Assembly (NCBI GenBank): GCA_007644065.1
Contig: VJWN01000007.1
Span: forward strand, 2,758,167-2,822,166
Length of the DNA: 64,000 bases
Source: Margaritispora aquatica
Taxonomy: Eukaryota; Ascomycota; Leotiomycetes; Helotiales; Discinellaceae
Direction of reading: 5' to 3'
The notes under the pieces are model-generated. The model saw nothing but the letters and a program-made list of their open reading frames with translations, was not told where the DNA came from and made no database searches. Positions 11,249-20,075 of this stretch are shown piece by piece. Numbering within the stretch: position 1 is the first letter of the stretch; every line of letters starts with the position of its first letter. The translations under genes were made by a program, and so were the position numbers.

Positions 11249-14200
11249 ATGCGGTCCTCATTCATTACCGCACGATTTCTGGTCATTTTTGTCTTTTCGT
11301 TGACAACGGCTGCTACTCTATCCCACCTGCACTTGAATACATCATACGACCCTCTTTATAGAGATCTTACCGCTAGGGCTCTCGATCTCCCTATTGGAAC
11401 TTGCAATGCTGCTACTCCATGTCCAAATGGGGCTTGCTGCAGTGGCGTACGTATTATCTACGATGACGAACAGTGTCACAAGGCTGATCTAGCTTTAGAA
11501 CGGCTCCGGTCTCTGTGGCTACTCTCCTTCAGAGTGTGGCGCTCAGAACTGTACCTCCAATTGCGAAGCAAAAGCAGAATGTGGTGAGTATGGCGAAGCA
11601 GGCAAACAGAATTGCCCTCTGAAAGTTTGCTGCTCGAAGTTTGGTTTCTGTGGCTCCGCCAATGAATTTTGTGATGTGTCTACCGGCTGCCAGGCAAGCT
11701 ACGGTGGATGCGGCCCCGTTACGAAGCCTTCTTGCAATAAGGACGGAGGAAGTGTTAGCCAGAGATATATCGGCTACTATGAATCTTGGGCCAATACTCG
11801 TCCCTGTGGGAAGGTGGCGCCAGAAGATATCAACCTAGATGGCTTGACACATGTCAATTTTGCCTTCGTTTTCTTCAATCCCGTAACATTCCAGATTCTG
11901 CCCATGGACAAGAATGCTGGCAGCTTACTGAGCCGATTCACCAAGATGAAAGAGAGGAAAGCAGGGCTACAGACTTGGGTCAGTGTTGGAGGGTGGTCTT
12001 TCAACGATCGTAAGTGCGGACTCTGATGTATACAGCCTTTGACACTAATTTTGATCCTAGCTGGCCCTTATCAGACAGCTTTTAGTGATATGTCTATGTC
12101 CACAGCCAATCGCAAAAGATTTATTGATGGGTTGATCACTTTCATGGAAACTTATGGCTTCGATGGTGTAGATTTAGATTGGGAGTATCCCAGTGCAGGT
12201 AGGCACCGAAGATGACTTTCATTTAGACTTGGACCCTAATACTAGCCAGATGATCGCGGCGGTCGGCCAGATGACACAGTAAACTTTGTTCTCCTATCCG
12301 AAGATATCAGAACAGCCTTTGGGACGAAGTACGGCTATTCTATCACTCTCCCAGCTTCTTACTGGTACCTTCAACATTTTGACCTCCCTGGACATCAACT
12401 TTATGTGGACTGGTTCAATATCATGAGCTATGATCTGCACGGAGTGTGGGATGCAGCTTCAAAGTTCGTCGGGCCGTATGTAGCCACCCATACCAATATC
12501 ACAGAAATTGATCAGGGTATGGAGTTACTTTGGCGGGCGGGTGTCAACCCTGAGAAGGTTACTTTGGGTCAAGGATGTGAGTGTATTATAACAGCCACAA
12601 GTGTTCTATGGATGAGAACCAATCTCTGCTAACATAATTGCAGTCTATGGTCGTTCTTTTACCCTCTCGGACTCAACCTGCAATGAACCAAATGGAGTGT
12701 GCCAGTTTTCTGGAGGTGCTAATGCAGGGCCTTGCTCTGGGGCTTCTGGTATATTGAATCTGCAGGTAAGATTACAATCTAAATCATTCTCATCTATAGG
12801 AATCAACTGATCTAATACTGCTCGTTCTCACAAATCTGATCTTATAATTCACGCAATCGCGAGTCATTTGTGCTGACCAAGGCTTAAACAGGAAATACTC
12901 GATTTGATAAGGGAGAAAAATCTTACTCCAGTATATGACAAGTTAGCCGGCGTCAAGTGCAAGTAGACTATGACCCGAGGCAAATCTCACTCAAGCTGAC
13001 AGAAGTTAGGGATTCATTGGGACAATGATCAGTGGGTTTCCTATGATGATGCAGAAACGCTTGCTCAGAAGCGAGAATTTGGCAATTCTCGCTGTCTCGG
13101 CGGTCTCATGGTATGGGCACTTGACCAGGTTGACCAGAAGTCGAAAAGTATCCTCTATCCTAAAGAGTGTGTATGATATTCTGGATTTTCTGGACAATGC
13201 TAAATGTGAAATAGGTGGTCTGAAGAAGAAATCCAAGAAGCCGAGGCTCAAGTCCAAGACGATGAAGCGCAAGGCGTGTGCTACACTACCGAATGTAATA
13301 ATGAGTGTCGAATAGGTGACCACGAAGCCTCTCAAATGAACGGCCAGCCTGGGCAACTATCCACACTAGATCGCTGCCCCTCGGGCCAATATCGACGTTT
13401 ATGCTGCTCCAAAGGTACAATCATGGGAATATGTAAGTGGAGAGGGTATCGGGGTCTTGGCTTAACTTGTATGGGTAGTTGTGGGTTTGGAGAAATGAAG
13501 CTCACACAAAACACTAACCATAAGACCGACACCGAGGAGCAGAGTTGCATTGCTGGAACACAAAGCTACTGCTGCGCTGGCTTCAAACCTCCAATTACCA
13601 AAGAACAAGTTGTGAACAAGGCCAAAGATGCTGCTGCAGATCTTGCACTTGAACTTGCTGCCAGTTTAGCTTTGGAGATTGCTGCAAAGGCATTTTGCCG
13701 TATTGCTATCACAGCAGCACTGATGCCACTTAGTTTCATCCCTCTTGTCGGTAAGGCCCCAAATATTTCACAGTATTAGTTGACCAGATCATGCCTTCTA
13801 ACATAGCTTGATAGGTTGGATAATACGACTAGCAGTCCAAGCTGCAGTTCCAGCTCTCGCGAACTTATGCGCTAAAGGTATTGCAAAGGCTGGAAAGGGA
13901 GTCTTCAAGTAAGTATTGTGACGTTATTTACTATGGCTTAGTATATGCTGATTAATTGGCAACTTAGATTCAAAGGCAAAGATTATGAGATACCATATGA
14001 CAAGCCGTCTTCAACTAAGGTTGATCGCCAGCCATCTGCAGAGCCAACAAAGCCATCGACCAAAGCAAGCTCTTGTACTAACCAAGCACTGCAAAAAAGG
14101 CTTCGTGATATTTATACCTCGGCCACTTTAGAACTCCAACCTCCTATCAGAGATTTACAAGTCTCAACATGTAGGGGTAACTCTTGGCCTCAAGCATGCC

Positions 14201-15192
14201 TTCACTATAGATCAGTTATTAGAGAACATCCTGAGCATTCTACTATCACTTGCGGTCAAACAAGAGATCCAATCGACAACAAAGGCCCCTTGAGAGCAGC
14301 CAGGAACACATATGCAGCAAATCACCATTCTGGGTGGTATCAGGGATTTATGCAACAGAACTCACCCGCTTGTCAGCGAGATGAATACCCTGCCGCGGTC
14401 CTCTGGCAAGGGCGTGACGTAGATGGAGAAGCAAATGAACCTGGGAATGTTTGGATCCGTTTCAGCCCTGGATTTGGAAATGGCGGCGCAGGAGGTTTGT
14501 TTGCCGGTGTTTGTCCACCCACCATTAGAACCACCAACATTGGTTTGCCTCAAAGAACAAGATCCGAAGTCCGTGGCGCATGCTCACGAACTACATGGTG
14601 GTCGACTATAGAATACCGCGTCATCAACACATATTACTCACTGAATTTCATCAATATGCCAGCTTATGCGGATGACGGATTGGTTGAGAATCCTTGCTGG
14701 CCATCAGTCCTGATCAATGATCCTGGGTTTGCCCTCCGGACCGATGACCCATGGTATAGAAACAAAGACTCAAAGACTCGAAGCTGGGTTACCTTATACA
14801 AGGACGCGCCTCCTGCCGACCTTCTTTTGCTAGCCAATTTGGGAGGATGGCCCAAGACCGGGTGGACAAAACGGGATGGCGAGAGACCGGACCCAGAGCA
14901 GATTTTCATCGACGAAGGGAACTCGACCCGTCGGCCCACGGAGGCGGAGCTCTTGAAGGATTTTGGTCTGTTGCGCTGCAAGGACGGGTGTAAGGAGGAG
15001 ATGGACCAGATGGGAGTCGCGTCGCTCCCGTACGAGAATGGTCCCACCATGTCGCCTCCACCGGCTAATGCAATGACAACGACGTCAACGCTCATGGTTT
15101 TGCCTACGACTTTGACAAAAACTTGGGTTACTTCTTCGAGGTCTCAGACAGAGAGGGCCAAGTCTATGATTACCTCTCCTCCAAAGATGTAG
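11249..15192 (+). CDS. Subgroup-C GH18 chitinase (killer-toxin-like) with two chitin-binding modules
   Basis: Ten exons keep frame: 11249-11446, 11499-12009, 12061-12198, 12250-12576, 12644-12765, 12892-12958, 13010-13166, 13215-13750, 13815-13908 and 13968-15192 (1,124 residues). An N-terminal signal-like segment is followed by hevein-like chitin-binding cysteines (PCPNGACCSG...GLCGYSPSECG; NCPLKVCCSKFGFCG). The GH18 domain runs from about residue 170 to 500, with catalytic FDGVDLDWEYP (acid Glu near 278) and YVDWFNIMSYDLHG. Conserved cysteine-rich segments such as NGQPGQLST and CKWRGYRG follow, as in subgroup-C fungal chitinases, which resemble the chitinase subunit of yeast killer toxins. 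The C-terminal third carries RDEYP near residue 855, weakly like NucA/NucB nucleases. Intron 6 is GC-AG. Near 15060 the conserved-looking reading moves to another frame that stays open to 15197, suggesting a frameshift or an unrecognised intron. Confidence 0.85.
12959..13009 (+). other. GC-AG intron in the chitinase gene
   Basis: The donor is GCAAGT and the acceptor GTTAG. Only this choice joins GVK to WIHWDNDQWVSYDD, the expected GH18 C-terminal segment; the overlapping GT donor two bases upstream leads to a stop. GCAAGT is the usual form of GC donors. Confidence 0.75.
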
Positions 15193-15197
15193 GGTAG

Positions 15198-15944
15198 TTG
15201 GGCGATGCTGACTTTCCGGTTTCGGTGTACATAACTTGTCGATATCTTAGTTCACATAATGCTAGGATCATGTCTCTTGCCTTTTCCTAGTATAAGCCCT
15301 TCAACTCTCAATTAAACGCTGATCTCTCTCTATCTCTCTCTTTCCCCCTCCGACTCATGGTAGTTATAGTGATTATATTATAGTATCGCTTAAGTGTCTA
15401 CGAAAAGCGGTATCGGTTATTTAAGCGAGCCCCTTAGCTTACCCACGTTTACGTAACCCCGTGAACCCAACGTCGGCATCAAATTTATTCTACACCTGAA
15501 TCAACCCTATAGAGCAGCAATTACCATCCTCGATGGAGAATATCTAAGATTTTTTCAAGACAAGATGAGAAGTTTAATATCCTCCCAATTTCATGATTCT
15601 CAGAACATCGCCGTAGGTATTGATTGAATGACCCCAGCTTATTAAGCGAGGCCATAGCTCTGCTATCCAGCTTTCGAGCACGAAATCACCAGAGCCACAA
15701 GCTCGTCACAAATAAGCAATAAGACTACTCGCCTCTCTGAATCAATAATTGAGAGTGAGCTGATCTATTCGATATGAATTTCGTGATAACAATGTAACAA
15801 CCACTTGGGTATGGACAAAGCACAATTAACAACCAACAACATCCATTTTCAACGCATGAGTTTGTTACAATTCTCTCCCTTACTCCACTCTCTATGTTTT
15901 AGTCCCATTCTCCTCGATATTTTCTTCATAGTCTTCTTCTTCAC
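15198..15944. other. Intergenic region, no gene seen
   Basis: About 0.75 kb between the 3' ends of the chitinase and the disrupted MYND gene. It includes a CT-rich run near 15325-15350. No coding sequence is supported. Confidence 0.5.
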
Positions 15945-16346
15945 TTATGGAGGATTGCCTGGTTGGACAGCCCACACAACTGGCAACATCGTTAAGATGC
16001 CTATCGGAACCGGATTAATAACGGCGACAAGATTCTGATGACCGTCTACGGGAAGTGGACCTATTTGCTGTGGTTGAATCAATCCAGGCGGGTTGGGTGG
16101 AATCATTCTGGCCTGATAAGGTGGCAGGCCTGGCTCTCGAGGTGGAAGTATCTCAAGCTGATCAGGGGGTGGACCTGGTTGATGAGGCGGAGGCATCATA
16201 GCTTGACGAGGTTGCTGTACCTGTACTCCGAAAGCCCACGGTATCTGTGCCCTGGCAGGTGCGTCCAGATTTCTGCTCCATGACTCCTTGACAAATCTAG
16301 CCATGTTCCGAGACAAATATTCCAGCCATCTTGTTGCCCTGGCGTA

Positions 16347-16378
16347 CAGTCAGCTGACACTCATACTTTGTCAAAGCT
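16347..16378 (+). repeat. Left terminal inverted repeat of the Tc1/mariner element
   Basis: Starts CAGT directly after the TA at 16345-16346 and pairs with 17696-17727. Confidence 0.85.
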
Positions 16379-17695
16379 TTAAAAACGCGAAATCGCGTCT
16401 TCTAGCCACTAACCTTCCTTAATATATTATAAAAAAATACCACCTTAACGTAAACCTCTTACTCCTATCTCTAGAAATCACAAAGATAAGAAGTATCTTA
16501 CGCTATATTAAAGAGGATTGGTCGTAGGAGAAGTACGTATAGGGGTAAAACCTACTAATATCGTTAAGGATCTTTTTCTCCTCCCCGTAATAGTTATATA
16601 TACTATACAACAAGATTACGTACGTAACGAAGGAGCTAGTCTTCCGCGTACGCCGAGAAGGAAGATATATATATAGGCCGAGGAACGTTTATTACTACGT
16701 CACGTCCGTTTATACCTAAAGGATACGTACCAAGACGTTATTATTAAGTATAGACTAAAATACTCTACTAGAACCGTCAAGCGAATCCTTAGCAAGTATA
16801 GCATTACTAATTAACGTGTTAAACGCCGTCCGCTTTTAATAGAGGCTTACGTAGCTACTCGGCTTATATAGTATATCGCGTATAGGTATTAGAACCACAA
16901 GGACTAGGGATTAGTTGTCTAGAGTAACGAGTATTCTATCGAGCGGGGGCGGGGTAAACGGTCAGAATAGGTGTTTCGGATACTAGTACAGAAATGGCAA
17001 CGTAATATAGTATAAACCTACGGGACGAATAAGAATATAAAAGTTATAGTCTAGAGAACCTTTTAGGACGTCAGACGTATAAATCTATATATTATAGACC
17101 GCGATTTTAAGTCTAAAAAGTATAGGTATTCGGCTAACTCGTATCTCGAAGTACTCGACGTAGAGCTTAAGCTAGCTTTCGAGGAATTAGATTTTAGTTA
17201 TACGTTTATATAAGACAATACTTCTATATATCGTGCCTATAAAATCCGGGACTAATTTCGTTTTAAAAGTATCCCTTGTATTTTTAATTAGCCTACGTAT
17301 TTACCGGACCTTAATCCTATTAAGTATATCTAGTAGTACCTTAAGACCTATATCTACGATATATTTCCTAATGTTATAGCCGATAAAAGCGAGTTAGAAG
17401 CTACGAGGGCGAGGTTAGAGAGCTATTTACAAGCTACGTAAAATACATTAGATTAGTTACTTTTCAACGTTTTATATTAGAGTATATATAATAGAATAGA
17501 GGCTTGTATCGCGGTAGACGGGTAGTATACTAAATATTAATACTTTTTAAGGATCGTATATACTTAAGCTTTTATTGTATTAAAGAGTAATACGTTAGCT
17601 TTTAATTAGTTCTATTTTCGTATTGTTACGTTTATTACGTGATTTAATATTAAATTAAAAGTATTGTAGTGAAAATGTCTAATTTTAGTGTTCTG

Positions 17696-17727
17696 AGCTT
17701 TGCCAAAGTATGAGTGGCCTAGTACTG
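17696..17727 (-). repeat. Right terminal inverted repeat of the Tc1/mariner element
   Basis: Reverse-complement partner of 16347-16378, followed by the second TA copy at 17728-17729. It lies inside the interrupted reading frame of the MYND gene and supplies that frame's premature stop. Confidence 0.85.
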
Positions 17728-18775
17728 TAGAATTCCTTATATGTACCTTCCAGCATTTCTTCTTGAATCCCTATATGCGACTGCTCATCTCTATATTGTA
17801 CAACCATACTTGCAAACTGCTGCCTAGCCGTTCGCTCTTGTTTGAGATATGTCACCAGCTCAGCAGTTGCATCGTGTGACGTGTTTCCTAGCGACATCTT
17901 TGTCAAGATTTCTAAGGTAGCAAGATGGGATTCGATATCTGTTGTCTCAGTAGATTCCCATGTTTTGTGAACAGCGGGATGGCGATCTTGATATGGTGCA
18001 AACTCTGCTTGCCAATTTATGATATTGGCTGAAATACCATAAGGAGAGCCATCGGGAGCAAGAAGCCAATGTTCCTCCACAGCAGGTTCGCTATTGGAGA
18101 ATGAGACATGATAGAAAGTGCAATCATTGTTATTGCGCCCTGGAGACGGAAGAATTCGTGTTGCAAATTTATATTCAGGCGGTTTCATCTCGATTAGGTC
18201 AATCGAGAATTGGTTGGGTGGCCCTTTCAGGAGATCTATGAGAGAATCAGCATGTTACAAGATTATCCAAGAATCGATGATATAGATGTACCACCAAGAA
18301 GCTTTCTCGCCATCGGTCCCAGCAGAGTTTTTACTGTCGTCAACGAATGGGTGGTCAAGAGCGCATCCACGATAAGCGGATCGATATGGGGGCCGGCAGG
18401 AAAGGGGAATCGTGCTGGTTGATCTGGATCCGGTGGGTCTCTTTTCGTTATGATGATATCTCTCCCATTTTTATACACATGGGTCAAGTCTATATCGAAT
18501 ACACTTCCACGATAACGAAAGAGCGTACCCCGCAAGAGGTCGCTGAGTCGACACAGCTTCAGCCGCATCTGTCTTCTTTCGCAGAGAGCCTGGTGCTGAT
18601 GTTGACTTTCAGTCAAGCATCTGGCACTGCAGAATGTTGTATCCGCTTGCTCTGCTTCTGTGTATAGTGGCACATCATTACATTTTTTGCAGCATAGCTG
18701 CGTGGGTGCTTGGCAAGAAGCGCAAACTGCCAAGGGTGACAACGTGGGATTTCTAACAAGTGGATTAGGATCCAT

Positions 18776-20075
18776 TGTGGATAAGGTGACAGATGAAATG
18801 AGATAGATGATGGAATGGGGTGGAGGGAAATTGGTGCAGCTTGCAAGAAACCCTCTACCTGAAGGTCTTTAGATCAGTTCCTAGAAGGTGAGTGCGTGCC
18901 ATCCATCTCTACATAGGCTCTAAGGAAAGTGCGAACTTATAACGGGACTCGGAATGAAACAGAGAGCAAGAAAGAGCAATCAGCAACCAGTGGCGGCCTA
19001 CCGAGAACGAAATAACGAGAATCTGTTTTCAAATACCTTTAAGTTCCCCAAATTGCAAACGATCATATTGAACCACTCTGAGGAGCAAAATCTTTTAGAA
19101 AGATTGATTCATATCTAGGGTATATACTGACAAGCAAACAAATTCAGAAATTCCCAGAAAAACGGAGTATATTCAAAGAAAACATGGAAATGAGAAAGCG
19201 GTCAGCAGGACCAGTTCGCGAAACTAACGTATCTTCCTACCTTCCCCTCTTCCGTCTTCCGTATATTGTAGAATAAATGTGTCTAAACAACAGAATGAAA
19301 GGTGGGACTATATGTCAGACTCCTAATATGTTACTAATAACTAAATCGCTTTTATGTTCAAAGTACACATAAGCCACATAGCTATGCCTCTCGAATTAAT
19401 GAATGATCGACAACAAAACAAGAAAGGAGTTGTCAGTAAAGAGAAATAACTTCGGACTTGAATAATACACTAACCACAAAACAACTGCACTCCGAGATTT
19501 CACGAGCAATTAAACGCCTGACCTCTCGACAGTAAGATGTTGTGCAAGAGCAACATAATGGGTTCAAGGAACAACAACAAAATATCAATTTAACGCATCA
19601 CTATAACAACCGACCTGAGAACAGAAAAGGAGTTCGTAGCTTCGTGGATCTGCTACCATGCCATCAGAGATAGGCTCAGCTAAGAAGTGACAATCGCCTA
19701 CCTTACCTTATTAGCTAACTCCCTATCGACAAAGACAAGAAACCACAGATATCCCATGAAGAAAGACAGTACACTTGACAAACGTGTACAACCCATGTAG
19801 ACGGCTCAAGATGTATACTCACTAGAGCACTAAGGCTTACTCTGTCGATGCTAACTTGCGGTGGAAAAAGAATCAGAAAAGAAAACACGACAAAGATAAT
19901 TCTCTAGTGTCTAAGCTGTCTGCGCTGAACGCCATCTCATGCCACAACCCCTTCCCAATCCGCTCTATGCCTCATTAAACGCTAAATGCATATCAAAATC
20001 CCAAAATCCCATCAATCCTTCCATCCACCGAGAACGGTGAAATTGTAGCGGAGTTTCCAACAGCTCGCACTCAAA
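18776..20075. other. Intergenic region, no gene seen
   Basis: About 1.3 kb between the start of the MYND gene and the 3' end of the UFD1-like gene, both on the minus strand. It should hold the MYND promoter and the UFD1 3' UTR. No coding sequence is supported. Confidence 0.5.

Larger units (their letters stand above)
16347..17727 (+). mobile_element. RIP-degraded Tc1/mariner-family transposon
   Basis: A 1,381-bp element flanked by TA duplications (16345-16346 and 17728-17729) with 32-base terminal inverted repeats at 16347-16378 and 17696-17727. The inner 21 bases of the repeats differ at one position (CACTCATACTTTG, then T or G, then CAAAGCT), and the outermost CAGT is shared. The plus strand still reads as a Tc1-like DDE transposase: YTFI*DNTSIYRAYKIRD*F and PTYLPDLNPIKYI**YLKTY match the usual QDNAxxH and YSPDLNPIEhxW blocks. 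More than a dozen stops fall where Trp or Gln is expected (TGG to TAG, CAA to TAA), and CA/TG dinucleotides are scarce while TA abounds. This is the RIP pattern. No active transposase remains. Confidence 0.9.
15945..18775 (-). pseudogene. MYND zinc-finger protein gene split by a DNA transposon
   Basis: The 5' part begins at 18775 with exon 18775-18292, whose cysteine/histidine pattern (CASCQAPTQLCCKKC...FCSARCL...H-x3-C) is a MYND-type zinc finger, usually a protein-interaction module. A 56-base intron (18291-18236) leads to GPPNQFSIDLIEMKPPEYKF and exon 18235 onward. At 17729-17728 (a TA) the reading enters the inverted repeat of a Tc1/mariner element and stops at 17685, so the present product would be 344 residues, the last 14 encoded by the element. 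On the other side of the element, from 16344 to 15945, the strand is open in the matching phase (ARATRWLEYLSRNMARF...), with a proline-rich tail. Removing the element and one TA copy gives one uninterrupted frame of about 463 codons. The gene is probably inactivated or truncated here. Confidence 0.8.

Noticed and set aside
15805..16038. Plus-strand open frame with a hydrophobic stretch
   Set aside because: It overlaps the 3' part of the interrupted MYND gene on the other strand and has no family feature.
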